Shown here one piece after another: positions 1-10,694 of a stretch of DNA of 64,000 nt; the first letter of the stretch is position 1, and each line of letters begins with the position of its first letter. The notes beneath the pieces were generated by a model that was not told where the DNA came from, searched no databases, and saw only the letters and a program-made list of their open reading frames with translations. The DNA is from Paraphoma chrysanthemicola (taxonomy: Eukaryota; Ascomycota; Dothideomycetes; Pleosporales; Phaeosphaeriaceae): NCBI GenBank assembly GCA_020744225.1, contig JAGMWG010000003.1:1984001-2048000 (forward strand), given 5' to 3'. A program made the translations under genes and the position numbers.

Positions 1-1510
1 TCTAACACGTATGGCGGGCATACCGAAGGCTGTCTCTGAGTTGTCACCTGCTGAACCAAGATTTACTAATAGCTCTTTTGAAAAGTCAGATTGCAGATCG
101 AAGACAAAAGCATTTCTATCTACAGTACAGTGTTGATGTAATATATGTAACGAGGTCGGACAGGCCAGACGATGGTATAGTTCGTGATCCTGAAGCAAGC
201 ACTGGAAAAGGTACCTCGTTAGTCGAGCAGCGGAAGCCCAACGAGGCTGAGTGGGACTGCGCTGTGGTTCAAGAACGCCTTGGCTTCGGGCAAACGCAGC
301 GTTGAGAGGACTGTGAAGGCGGAGGCCAGACTTGACGTAGTAAGTAGACTGAGCGAAAAGAAGAATTCAGCGCTTCATGATATGCATCGTGTAGCGGAGA
401 GGTGAGAACGCTAAATAAAACAGGACCACGCTGTTTGTTTGAACTGAGTGGATGCTTAAAAGTGGCGTCCGATGCTGGGCCCAGGGGGGTACGGTCCAAT
501 GGCAGGTCATAAGCAAAGCCATCCTACATCTCACAACCCTCCCGCCCCTGCCCTGATATAAGCATGTCCAGCCTCGTGGCCATTGCCGCAACATCGCTCG
601 CCATAGGCTTACCCTACTGCTCTCGTCTTGCTACGATCTTTATGCGCAAAGTAACTTCTTCTACTTACGTTCAAGAATGTCTTCGTCCATATGATCCTGA
701 CTTCGCACCGCCAACTTCGAATGACCTGATGCAACAATCTGCGGGTGCACGCAAAGTGGGAATCGCTGGGGTCGTTGCGCGAGGTGCTTGTAGCTTCAGC
801 TGGGGTGCAGGAGTTGAACAAATATAGAGAGATTTGTTTCCAGGCGCTTTCTCCGACAGCGAAGCCAGAAGCATAGGGACATCGCGATGTTGGCGGCAAT
901 CTCTTCCCCGGTCCTCTTCCGCGATGTTCTTGGCTGATGCATAAGCATGGTTGCCTCAGCATGTCGTTCAACGCTTAAGCTCTTATCAAATGGTCTGATC
1001 ACAAATGCTCCAGGCCCTGTTTTAAACTCATGAATTCCTAACTACTCAAGTACTCGATGCTATCCACACCCTTCCACCTTTCTCCACCCACACACCTTAC
1101 GAACCCTCATAAAAGTCCGCTCAGCACGCGAGCAAGGAAAGAAGTGACGTCTCACAGAATCCAGCCCATCCGAACCTTCCCAGCGGACAGGTATAAGCCA
1201 AGCCAAAACCCCCCCGCAAAAGCAACATCTTCAAGACATTATCCACGATTTATTGAAAGAGCTTGCGCGGATCGAGTCGAGCGACGCGTTAACGCGCTCG
1301 AGCAAGACCCAGAGCTTCTGGGTATAAGCAGTGAAGCCAAAACGAAACCAGCCCTGCTTGAATCGTCGACTACGATGAAGCAGCACCAGAAGAAGCGAAG
1401 TCTCCGAAACAAGTAGGCATTGAAAACAAATGGTAGGAGATTACATAGGAAATTAGTAGAAAGCAATGCTCGGACGTCGTTCCTCATGAAGACCCGTGGC
1501 GGGCAGAAAA
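1..1510. other. No convincing gene
   Basis: Several short overlapping open frames exist on both strands, none with recognisable sequence or supporting splice sites. The stretch before 1511 is the 3' flank of the SH3 gene on the minus strand. One plus-strand frame ending in a TAA at about 1330 has a protein-like tail (DIIHDLLKELARIES), but it has no ATG and no acceptable upstream exon. Confidence 0.5.
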
Positions 1511-3508
1511 TCACATGGCCATACCGGGGACCGGCTTCCGCGATGGCATTGGACCAGCATTGGGGTTCATGGGACTGGGACCCGGCGCAGGACCTCGTCG
1601 CGGGTTGCCAGCTTGGCTAGCAGAGTTTGATCGGGGACGACCACCCATCTGCGGGGGAGCCATCTGAGGACCGCCTCCGTATGGGCCTGGTGACATTGAA
1701 CGAGGTGGACCGGCGTATGGTGCGTTGCTGTTTGACCGGCCACGTGGAGGTCCTTGCATGTGAGGTGACATCTGGCGGGGTCCAGGGCTCATAGCGTTAG
1801 GGCCAGGGGACATGCGACCGTTGTTGGGCGAGAAGCCGGGAGGATGAGGCGAGTTACGGCCACCGGCGGGCGAAAGTGGACGAGGCTGAGGACCGCCGTT
1901 GGGGCCCATAGGTGCGCGAATAGGAGGGCCACGCATACCTGGGGGTGGTGGGCCCTGACGTGGTGGACCAGTGCGAGGCTTGACGGGGTGCTTAGAGAGG
2001 CAACTACGTGGGACGACACCCTGCTGAGAACGATCCATGCGAATGCACAGAGCCTAGTTGAACTTAGCATACAGTCATAAGAAGACAAAAGGATTTGTGC
2101 TTACCCAACCATCGTCATACTCGTGGAGCATGCGAACAAGCTGACCGGCATTGAGGCCAAGTTCGTCTTGCATAGAAGGCTTGAAGTCAAGCTGGACACG
2201 ATGGACATTGTTAACAGGTGGAACAGGACTGTTGGAGCGGGCGCCAGCAACGGCACCACCAGCAACAGCAGCAGCAGCAGCGCCGACAGCACCAGCGACT
2301 GGAAGTGCACCAGTTGGAGCAGGGCCTGGAGATGCGGGGAAGTCTTCAGTCCAGGCAGGACTTGCTGGAATACCATCGGAGCCTGCGTGGATGCTGGGCG
2401 GTGCGGGAAAGTCTTCGATGGGAGCAGGAACAGAAGCCATGGCGTTCGCTGCGGCGACGCGGTCGATATCGACTGACGCAGCAGCTGGGACAGTGTTGGC
2501 AAAGTCGACGCTGGGTTGGGAAGAGTGCAGTGGGGATGCATTTGGCGGAGAGTCTGGGAGCCTGGCCTGACTAGGATCCAAGGCAGCGTTGTTTCCGAAA
2601 GGATTGGCAGATGGAGGGCCGGAGTGCTGGGGATCGTTGAAGGGGTTTTCGGCAGGAATAGTACTGGCAGCACCAGGGCGCTCCCAAGCGCTGGTGGGGC
2701 GGTCTGGAAGGTCCTTGGATGGGGTCGGAGGAGCAGCAGCGGCGGCAACATTCAAGAGGTTGCCACCACTCTTGCGGTTCTCAAAAGCCGGATCGAATTG
2801 GGTTACAGGACGCAAGCTTAGGCGTGGTGCGGTGGACATGGTGCGCTCAGTGCGGATGCTAGGGGCGGAGTTCGATGCTGGAGCAGACATGACTTGGGGT
2901 GGCAGTGGTGGAGGCGCATCGCTGAGGCTGATCTTCTCATTGTCGTTGGGTCTAGCCATCACGTTCTTCTTGCGGCGATAGAAGAGCAATACGCCAAAAA
3001 GCAGGGCTCCAACAGCGACCAGGATACCGAGAGCGAGTCCTGCCTTTGCACCTCCAGACATTCCGCCCTCAGAAGCCTGAGCGGAAGCAGTTGCCGAAAC
3101 GGACGCAGTGACAGACGCGAGACCTGCGGCTGCAGATGGTACGCTCGGGGTGGGTGCCTTGGTTGCAACGATGAGAGATGACCCGACGGCAGTGGTATCA
3201 TCGTCGTCATCGTCACCTGAATTCTGGGATGGCGAAGGTGTGGCTGATGCCTTTGCGCTGGCGGCTGGCTTGCTCGACTGCTTTGCTTCTCCTCCTCCTA
3301 CTGACGTGCTGGTCCGTGGGCGCTCTGCTGGTGCGATGAGTGTCTTCGGGGACTCCTGCGACTGAGTCACCCACACCACCTTCCCTGTGTACGTGTTGAC
3401 GGCCGTAACGATCCGAACCGAGACAACTGTCTGCACGTTGTTGTCGTCCTCCTCATCGCGATTGCGCTGTCGTCGCACCAGGTGCTTGTGACCATGTTGA
3501 TGCGCCAT
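1511..3508 (-). CDS. Single-pass membrane protein with SH3 domain
   Basis: Two exons (3508-2105, 2053-1511) join across a 51-bp GTAAGC...CTAG intron that interrupts the SH3 domain; the product is about 648 residues. A charged N-terminus and a Ser/Ala/Thr-rich stretch lead to one membrane segment at about 155-177 (GLALGILVAVGALLFGVLLF), followed by the stop-transfer sequence YRRKK. A long Pro/Ala-rich cytoplasmic linker follows. The SH3 domain at about 434-490 has the signature ELGLNAGQLVRMLHEYDDGW and, after the intron, QGVVPRSC. The C-terminal 150 residues are rich in Pro, Gly, Met and Arg and look disordered. The architecture resembles yeast Fus1-type proteins, where a membrane-tethered SH3 domain scaffolds polarity or fusion factors. 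The role here is inferred only from that. Confidence 0.85.
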
Positions 3509-5005
3509 GCTGTGTACAGTGGCGCGCAGTCTGCAGATAGAATCGGTGTCGCGTAGTAGTGTGCTGCAGGTCGCAGATAGTTCTGTGTGTGTTTACGTTG
3601 TGTGTCGAGTAGTCGGTCGCATTCACTTCCTCCACAATGGCCGGATGGTCCGGTTGTTGCGCGATTACGTATTGTGCGCAAACAGAGAGAGTGGCCGGAT
3701 CTTTACAATGGCAGTGGCAAGACTCAAGGGAGATGGCTGTGCTGCACGGAATGGACTCTGGTGGGCTGGCCTCCAAGTGGCTCGACTGACGCGGAATGTG
3801 GTATATGTGGGTCGTGACTAGGTACTAAACATGAAGGAGTGTGTGTAATTGGTGTAAAGAGTGGACTGCGAGGGCTGCGCTCGATGAACGAAGGGCGAAC
3901 GACAGCCGGGTCGCGGAGGGGTATGGGTATCGAAGAGAATTAGTGTAGGTGGTGGTGAAGGTGAGAAGGAGCGGCGGGCGCGAGAAACGCACAAGACGGC
4001 TGAGGCCAGGAAACACGGCAGAACAAAGTGCCAACCAGCGGTCGAAACATGGGCGTGCCTGGCAGGGAAGCTGGGCCGTGCCTCAGCCCATCCCTACGAT
4101 ATGCGACTTAGCCTGCGCTTAGCACCAGGTACGCGCGCGCTGTTATTGGCTGCACCATCAAACTTGGTGCGGGCGCTGATGAGCTCGTGCTATTTCGAAG
4201 CCTCGCGCCAGTCCGCGGCTGATGAGAGGCAGCCATGGCGGTGCAGCAGCCCCTTATCGAAGGCTATCGGCGCATTTGAGCTGGCGAGATGCCTCAGGCG
4301 TGGTCCAGCGCAAAGCCTCTTCGCGACACCATTGTGTGGCTGCGAGGTTTTGCACATAGCGTACGCCTCCGCATTCCAGCTCGCACCACGCAGACGATCG
4401 TTCCTGCGATCGTCCGTCACGACGACCGGATTCACGGGCAGCGCTCATGACGTTCGGGGTCGTTAGGGACCCACGGAACGCCGGTAATTGCGTGCAGTTG
4501 TCAGATGCCGGCCTGTCGTTGTTGTGGGCACGCTCATGTGCCATTTTCGAGCCGGCTCGCTGCAACTCGCAATTTCGGGGATTGTAAGCTAAATGAAGTT
4601 ATACGACACGGCACGAGGCTGTGTAAACGTCTTCATGAGTGGGATGGAGCCGAAGAGATGGCCGTTATTGCGCGTGGCATCGTCCCAGGTTGAGTGAGAT
4701 GTGGGGGAAGTGATTGCTTGGTGTTGCTCGTCCTGCGCGTTGAAGCGTCGGCAGGACAGGCCAGGAAGGAACCATGCTCGCACGCGGCGCCGCGTCAAGT
4801 AGGCCCAAAAAGAAACACGACCGAAATGCTGAGCAGGTGCGAACATACTCAATTGAGCTCAGCACTGCTGTAAAGGTGGTAGTATCATTGGCCAGCTCCA
4901 GTCAACCCTCCTTTGTGCGGTGCATCCTATTCATGCTATGAGGTACAACAACAAAAAGCTACATCCGCATCCCTCACCACACACAGCGCAACCACAAAAA
5001 GAGAG
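3509..5005. other. Intergenic, no gene seen
   Basis: This is the promoter side of the SH3 gene (left end) and the 3' side of tRNA-Thr (right end). Short frames at 3507-3821 and 4101-4466 have no recognisable protein features and overlap competing frames, so I do not call them. Confidence 0.5.
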
Positions 5006-5086
5006 TGCCCTCTGCCAGAATCGAACTAGCGATCTTATCATAGCATACAATACTAGTGATACGCTTTACCACTAAGCCAAGAGGGC
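5006..5086 (-). tRNA. tRNA-Thr (anticodon AGU) with 9-nt intron
   Basis: On the minus strand a full cloverleaf can be drawn. The acceptor stem is GCCCUCU/AGAGGGC with discriminator A, and the D arm is GCUU-AGUGGUA-AAGC. The anticodon stem is UAUCA/UGAUA with loop CU-AGU-A, and the T arm is GCUAG-UUCGAUU-CUGGC. The anticodon loop has nine surplus bases directly after position 37, the standard place for a nuclear tRNA intron. A T5 run (plus-strand A's at 4996-5000) lies just past the 3' end and fits a Pol III terminator. Anticodon AGU, read as IGU after editing, decodes Thr. Confidence 0.93.
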
Positions 5087-5443
5087 GGATCCGATGCAAT
5101 TGATCGGTTGGATGGTAATGCTGAGGTGGAACATGGACAATTTCTTTCTTGCAAGCAATATAGCTGCACCAAAAAATTGAAGGTGGAGAGGTGATCGTCT
5201 GGATGCGCGCAGCACCATGTGAAAATTCTGTCATCCCGCGTGCAATATGTGGCTGCGAGCATTTCAAGTGGGGCTGAGACAACCCCCCAGTGCCGAGCTT
5301 TAGGGTGGCAGCAACTACAGGTGTAGACACATGGAGGAAGCACCTCGACACTATTCGTAATGCTGATCAAACACAGTCATTCGCACGAGTTCTGTATTCT
5401 ACAAACTATATACTACAACAATCACACTGAGTGCAATGGACGG
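5087..5443. other. Intergenic, no gene seen
   Basis: Contains upstream DNA of the tRNA gene and the 3' flank of the Zn2Cys6 gene. No coding signal is seen. Confidence 0.5.
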
Positions 5444-7366
5444 TCAAATCGAAAAATTCGTCATACCAGACGGAGTGTCCCACAGCGCGTCCCAAGAAAA
5501 ATCAAACGCATTCGGATCAAGAATATCCGCCAACAAGAAATTCGTGTCGTCGATGCTCGGCGGTAGCATTGCTGCTTCATGGACATTACCGCGCATAATC
5601 CCATTCCCATGCATGCTCATATTCAGCACGCTCTGTTCCGCCTCCACAGGCTGAGGCGCCTCTCTCGCATTCAGCGATGCAATCCTCGACACCGGCTCCG
5701 CGCACCTTTCCAACACATAAATGGCAATGTCCCAGTCGTCGTTGTCGCGTGCATGTTGCATGTGCGCAACGACACGCTGCAGTCTGGCGACAGACGTATT
5801 GCGGATCTCAGGATCCTGCGTCTCCACTGTGCAACGAAGCGACACCGTGATAGCGTGGACTAGTATCTGAGTCGCATATGGGAGCCAGAAGTCCTGAAAC
5901 TGGGCATCACCTAGCGAGAGAATGTAATCAAGGACCGCCGACGACGCGATTCGCAGCTGGTCCATTCGTGCTCGACCAAGTGTGCTGTCCCCTTCCAGTA
6001 TCGCAGAGCGAAAAGTTATGCGTGCGAGTATAAGCCTGACCGATAGGAAGCACAGCCAGAGCATACTAGAGCCTGCACGGTTGGGCAGTGGTAGCCAGTC
6101 TGGAAGTCGAGTCTCTAGCTCGTTCAGTTCCCCCTTGAAGCGGTCGACTCTTCGTGACAGTTCATCTCGGTCTGGGTTGATCTGGTACACGAGCGGCAGT
6201 ATATCACCCAGAAGCTCAGTGAGTTCACACATATGTATGAAGCAGGTCGTTGCATGCTTCTGCTGTGCTGTGCACTTTGGACTGATGAGCGAATTCACTG
6301 TTGGTCTGGGTACGTCGTAATATCCTTTCGAAATGTGCGGAGGTGCTCCGTATGCTATGCTTGACCAGTGATCAGATATGAGGCAGCACCACCACAGTCG
6401 TATACGGATAGACTTCTCGTTTTCGGTAATGTCCCATTTGGACGGATCCCGGTGCAAGCCGAATGTTTGTGCTAGGGAAATTGTTCGTCCGCACAGTGTG
6501 ATGTTACCAACAATGGAGACTGAGGGACGCCCAATCTGGTCGAGTACGGCGGCTTGTATGGTAGACATACCTGGACTCAAGAAGTCTTCCAACGTTGCAG
6601 ATATAGCCTTATTCCAGACGTAATAGGAGTCAGGTCTGGGATGCATCTTGAGGGTATCCGACCTGCTCCACAGAGGCGAGCCAAGGGCGAAGATTACGCA
6701 CAAGAGATTGTTCGGAACCTTGGCAAAATTGCCCGCGCGAAGGTTCTCACAAGTCTCGTCGTCCAGTATCGGAAAGTGGTAATGAACGTGCCGGAAATAC
6801 AGCTCTACAACCTCTCGCCTGAATGGCCCCATGATTTGCTCTAGAATCTCGAGCTGCTCCCGTCCGCACCCACTCCCTGGAGGCAAACCCCTACGGAACC
6901 TTGGTACTGACAAGTACACAACTGGGTCGTTGTCATCGTGACGGAGCGTTTGGTATTTTGATGGTTCCGAATCCTCTGTAGCGGATCCTGGATTCCTGTG
7001 CTGTGAGATGTGTCGGTTGAAAATGTCGACATCCTCGGCCAGATGTGGTGCTAGCATAATGGATGCAGAAGGATTGTTGGTCGACTTGTGTAATATGGGT
7101 GCAGAGCGAGGCCGTGAAGGGGCATCCTCCGGTTCGCTATGTCGACGTCGCTTCGATGGTCTTTGATCTCCGGCATCCTCAGTTGGAGAGTTTGTGGTGG
7201 TTGTGCTTTCAATGTACTGGCATTTGAGACGCCTCTCCCGACATGAAAGACATGGTTCGCCGGGAATATCTATATGACATCGGATCTTGCGCGAGCGACA
7301 TCGTGTGCATGCTGGCACCTTATGGCTTCTGTAGGGCCTTGTTTGAATTGGTGCAGCGTTGGCCAT
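5444..7366 (-). CDS. Zn2Cys6 fungal transcription factor
   Basis: An intronless gene of 640 residues. The first true ATG is at 7366, giving MANAAPIQTRPYRSHK; the in-frame codon just before it is TTG. The binuclear zinc cluster at about residues 19-50 reads CTRCRSRKIRC...CLSCRERRLKC, with six cysteines spaced 2-6-8-2-6, and is followed by a Ser/Arg-rich linker with a probable nuclear signal (RPSKRRRHSE). The middle part carries the fungal-specific transcription factor domain, including YFRHVHYHFPILDDE and the typical SIRIRLWWCCLISDHWSS block. The C-terminus is acidic. Its target genes cannot be read from the sequence. It stands alone in a divergent, uncrowded position, and its 5' region carries a recent tandem duplication. 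Confidence 0.92.
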   Translation of the reverse strand: MANAAPIQTRPYRSHKVPACTRCRSRKIRCHIDIPGEPCLSCRERRLKCQYIESTTTTNSPTEDAGDQRPSKRRRHSEPEDAPSRPRSAPILHKSTNNPSASIMLAPHLAEDVDIFNRHISQHRNPGSATEDSEPSKYQTLRHDDNDPVVYLSVPRFRRGLPPGSGCGREQLEILEQIMGPFRREVVELYFRHVHYHFPILDDETCENLRAGNFAKVPNNLLCVIFALGSPLWSRSDTLKMHPRPDSYYVWNKAISATLEDFLSPGMSTIQAAVLDQIGRPSVSIVGNITLCGRTISLAQTFGLHRDPSKWDITENEKSIRIRLWWCCLISDHWSSIAYGAPPHISKGYYDVPRPTVNSLISPKCTAQQKHATTCFIHMCELTELLGDILPLVYQINPDRDELSRRVDRFKGELNELETRLPDWLPLPNRAGSSMLWLCFLSVRLILARITFRSAILEGDSTLGRARMDQLRIASSAVLDYILSLGDAQFQDFWLPYATQILVHAITVSLRCTVETQDPEIRNTSVARLQRVVAHMQHARDNDDWDIAIYVLERCAEPVSRIASLNAREAPQPVEAEQSVLNMSMHGNGIMRGNVHEAAMLPPSIDDTNFLLADILDPNAFDFSWDALWDTPSGMTNFSI

Positions 7367-7553
7367 CAAAGTGACGGGCTGAAGGCGTATTCTACAAACG
7401 TGACTTTAGGCAACGTGACTTCGCGCAAGGGTGCAATGAGCATACGCGAGTTGTCGCGAATTGTTTTGCTTTTTGCTAGGATCCAGAGATGGAGATTGGA
7501 TGAGATTTGAGGTTTGCAGAAGTTGACTGGTTCGGCCAAAGCCTCGGCAAGCA

Positions 7554-7759
7554 ATGCTCCGCTAGTGCCATCGCGGCGCTCTCGTAGCATCTCCAAAAGT
7601 CGCTGCGACGTGATCCCCTGCACATCAGGGAAGGCAGTCGTCAACCTCATCGAGTAATGCTCCGCTAGTGCCATCGCGGCGCTCTCGTAGCATCTCCAAA
7701 AGTCGCTGCGACGTGATCCCCTGCACATCAGGGAAGGCAGTCGTCAACCTCATCGAGTA
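7554..7759. repeat. Perfect 103-bp tandem duplication
   Basis: Two adjacent copies (7554-7656 and 7657-7759) are identical over all 103 bases I compared. They lie about 190-390 bp upstream of the ATG of the Zn2Cys6 gene, in its presumed leader or promoter. On the minus strand each copy contains several ATGs, so short upstream frames are duplicated too. Because 103 is not a multiple of three, the duplication shifts any frame running through it. Confidence 0.95.
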
Positions 7760-8217
7760 GATGCAGCGCGAAGACAGGATGGACATAGTATCACACATGT
7801 GTTGTGCTTTGTTGTCGACGCCGCGACATCAGTCATCTTGCTTCACATTCTACATTTACGGATGAACAGGATTAAAAGGGTGTCTATGCAATTTCGTATT
7901 CATGTCTCGACTATCGTACATGGAGCACCATCGGGCTATGCAAATGTGTGGTGACCACTCGAATGTGAGTGAGATGATTAAAGCTATCTGGCAGCATTTG
8001 TTCAACTGCAAAGGGGTATCTGTCGCTTCCTGGAGGCGCTTTGAAGATAAAAAGAGGTATGTATCTAGTCGAAGATAGGAAAGGATTGGGTGAGTGGTGA
8101 TATGTGGCCATAATGTGTCGGATGCGTCGTACAAATTAGAAGGGTGGTATAGGGAATATGAGACAACGAATGAGATGAGATAGAGATCCGAAGGAATATC
8201 CTAGCGATATGGGTTCC
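7760..8217. other. Intergenic
   Basis: Upstream DNA of the Zn2Cys6 gene on the left and the 3' flank of the next minus-strand gene on the right. No gene or RNA seen. Confidence 0.5.
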
Positions 8218-9693
8218 TCACAAGGCCTCGTAATTGGGGTCAATTTGAAGTGTCGGCGTCCGGGCCATGTTCTTCTGTTTCTGCCACTCGGACGTGATTT
8301 CCTCGCGGACGCCTTGGCACCATTTGAGGACAGCAGCATCGAGTTTCTTCCACGCGGCGTCGTCATCGCCATGTACGACGCCCATGACATCAACGTCCAG
8401 CTTGGTGTCCCAGCGCAGCTCGGCTGCCTTGATCCAAAATCGCAGATTGTCTGCGCATCGGTACGGTTTGGCAGTGTCGGTGTGGTACTGTTTGATCTCC
8501 TCAAACTGCCGTCTCGACTTTCGAACAAGGGTGTTGTGCAGGTGGACAAGTCGCAGGCCGCTCTGGAGTGCGATGAGGAAAGGCGTGGGTAGTGTGCCGT
8601 CCGTGGGTTCTGTCCACTCGGGCAGAGGTTCGGGGCTACTGTCGAATGATCGGAGAAACAGGAGCTCTCTCTCACGTTCCCGACCAGTCCAGTCACCCTG
8701 TCGCCAAGACCAGCTTTCCCGCTCTGCATGCTCCACTCGCTCCTTCTCTTCTTCAGTGTCCAGCAGCTTGCCAATGTCCACCACCCATTGCTTGATCTGT
8801 ATAGTCTCGTACGGCTGCACGCCATTGGCAAAGTTACGTATGGCAAGGCGTTTCAGCACTTCCAGAACTTCGTACAACTCCTTTCGGATCTGGCGTTCAG
8901 ACTTGAGAGCATAGAGACGCTGGGGTTCTTCGTGAGCAGTATAGTAATTCTTGGCAGCCTTGATTGCCAGCGTTGTCACGTCCAGCAAGTTCAGGCCTTG
9001 AATCTCGAACCACTGTGACTGGTCCGCGTCGATGTCTTGTGTGCTTCCAAAGCCCTTCTCGAGCTCACGCAGGTGCTTCATGGCCTCCTCGAGCGACTCG
9101 CGCAGTTCGCGGCGAAGAACGGTCATGTCCGGAGGCGGCGGCAGGTAGACGGGGTTGTTCTTGTAGGTGCTGACGGTGGGCGGCAGCATCATGGGCTCGT
9201 TATCATCCCAGCTCATGGACGCAGTCTCGTCAAGCGGCGACTCTACGAAGCCCTCGCCGAGATGGTCCATGCCATCGGGCGATGCTAACGACAGTGTGGA
9301 CATGTCACCTTCCATGGGAGACAGCGGTGGTTCGTTGCCACTGGGCGTCCGCGACAGCGACTTTCGCGACTTCGCAACGCGTCCAGTCGCCGTGTCTAGC
9401 AGGCCGGTGCGGGCGAAGTAGTACTGCAGATGTGCAATAGTGCCCAGGTTCTGGACGCTTTCTCGGTTCCGTGCCGACTTGGAGAACTGTGTCCCTTCCG
9501 GGCGCATGTATCCTCGCCGGCGGCCCCCATCGGACAGCCTGGAGCTCGCAGACCGCCCGGACACAGAAGATACCGACGAAGCAGTCGACACGGAGCGATC
9601 AAGCAACGGCACTGCTCCCAGCGCGAGCGAGGGCACTGCCCATGGCTCGGGCGAGCCAGCGCGCTCGAGCGTGGGAGAGGGTGTCGTGTCCAT
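8218..9693 (-). CDS. Conserved fungal protein, function unknown
   Basis: A single exon of 491 residues from the ATG at 9693 (MDTTPSPTLERAGSPEPW, A at -3). An in-frame ATG at 9801 would add 36 residues, but its context is poorer. The first 200 residues are Ser/Pro/Arg-rich and probably disordered. From about residue 200 the chain is helical and acidic/basic: ELRESLEEAMKHLRELEKGF, then repeated KELYEVLEVLKRLAIRNF-like helices and a Trp-rich segment (RESWSWRQGDWTGRERE). No catalytic motif, signal peptide or membrane segment is visible. I believe similar proteins occur across filamentous ascomycetes, but I cannot name the family. Confidence 0.75.
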   Translation of the reverse strand: MDTTPSPTLERAGSPEPWAVPSLALGAVPLLDRSVSTASSVSSVSGRSASSRLSDGGRRRGYMRPEGTQFSKSARNRESVQNLGTIAHLQYYFARTGLLDTATGRVAKSRKSLSRTPSGNEPPLSPMEGDMSTLSLASPDGMDHLGEGFVESPLDETASMSWDDNEPMMLPPTVSTYKNNPVYLPPPPDMTVLRRELRESLEEAMKHLRELEKGFGSTQDIDADQSQWFEIQGLNLLDVTTLAIKAAKNYYTAHEEPQRLYALKSERQIRKELYEVLEVLKRLAIRNFANGVQPYETIQIKQWVVDIGKLLDTEEEKERVEHAERESWSWRQGDWTGRERERELLFLRSFDSSPEPLPEWTEPTDGTLPTPFLIALQSGLRLVHLHNTLVRKSRRQFEEIKQYHTDTAKPYRCADNLRFWIKAAELRWDTKLDVDVMGVVHGDDDAAWKKLDAAVLKWCQGVREEITSEWQKQKNMARTPTLQIDPNYEAL

Positions 9694-10322
9694 AGTGCTG
9701 GTGGATCGTCGGTTGCGGCGAGAGGTGGGAGGTGATGGGTGAGTCAGAGAGTAAGTCGAGTGGTGGAAGTTGCTTCTGCAGGCATGTATGAGGCGCTGCA
9801 TGAGGTCCGGCTGAACGTTGTTTGAGGCTGACCCAGGGTGATGTGCGGTTGTTGCTAAGGTGGAAGGCGGAAAGGGGTTTGATTAGGTTTCAAGAGCGAT
9901 CGGGACGCGAGGACGTGAAATTGGATATGAAAACAGCGCTAGTGCGCTGTTTTGATTCTCGCCCGAGCACGCCCACCAACGCAGGCGAGCGGCGGCCGCG
10001 CCTCATGATACAACACCAGAGAGAGAGAAGTGCAAGGCCTGGTGATAGCAGCTGGAGGGACTGCGGGCGCCATCGACGCGACAGGGACGCGATTTATCCA
10101 TATCCTGGCCCCGCATTCCAGTCGGCGCAATGGCTAGCTGCAGGGGTCGTCACTTCCCGTCACTACTACCGCGCTTCACACAATGACGTCGTGGCTTCGG
10201 TCTATGTACCACGCGCTCTGTGTTGAGATGGGAACATCTGCGACTCGACCACTCTCACTCGGTATTTGCTGCCAGCTCACAATCATCATTGAATGAGACG
10301 CTTCTTCAACACCACAGCAAGG
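9694..10322. other. Shared divergent promoter region
   Basis: Lies between the start of the minus-strand gene at 9693 and the acylphosphatase start at 10323. No additional gene is seen. Confidence 0.5.
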
Positions 10323-10694
10323 ATGTCATCTAACACGCGAGTGCGTCATATTCCAAATAAGGCTGTAGCAGGACTGATATAGTAGATCTCCTACAAGGTC
10401 GATGGCAAGGTCCAAGGCGTCTGCTTTAGAGATCATACCCAGAAGACTGCGAAGCGCATTGGCGTCACCGGCCATGTCACTAACGCTTCGGACGGAAGTG
10501 TGCGTAGCAACATGCTATTGCTTTTTTGACGGTACTGACCTCGCTAGGTCCGAGGCGAGGCCCAGGGCAGCAGCGATGCAATCAAGCAGTTCCTGGAGCA
10601 CATCAATGAGGGCCCACCAGCAGCAAAAGTCACTGGTGTTGAGCACTCTGAAATCTCGACCAAGACCGGCGAGAGTAGTTTCAGCGTGAAATAG
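10323..10694 (+). CDS. Acylphosphatase
   Basis: Three short exons (10323-10340, 10386-10499, 10548-10694) encode 92 residues, the normal size for this enzyme. Both introns (45 and 48 bp) use GTGCGT donors and TAG acceptors and keep phase 0. The product has the family signature GKVQGVCFR at residues 13-21, with Arg21 as the phosphate-binding residue, and HVTNASDGSV with the catalytic Asn39. The Arg-Asn spacing of 18 equals that of the human enzymes (R23/N41). It hydrolyses acyl phosphates such as acetyl- and carbamoyl-phosphate and is cytosolic. The largest continuous frame here is in another phase, so the gene is easily missed by frame-based searches. Confidence 0.93.

Noticed and set aside
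1057..1416. 119-codon plus-strand frame and an overlapping frame ending HDLLKELARIESSDALTRS
   Set aside because: The long frame has low-complexity, non-conserved composition. The overlapping one looks more protein-like but has no ATG, and I found no upstream exon with a fitting phase.
7366..7728. 120-codon minus-strand frame across the tandem duplication
   Set aside because: It overlaps the leader of the Zn2Cys6 gene, depends on the duplication for its length and has no recognisable protein features.
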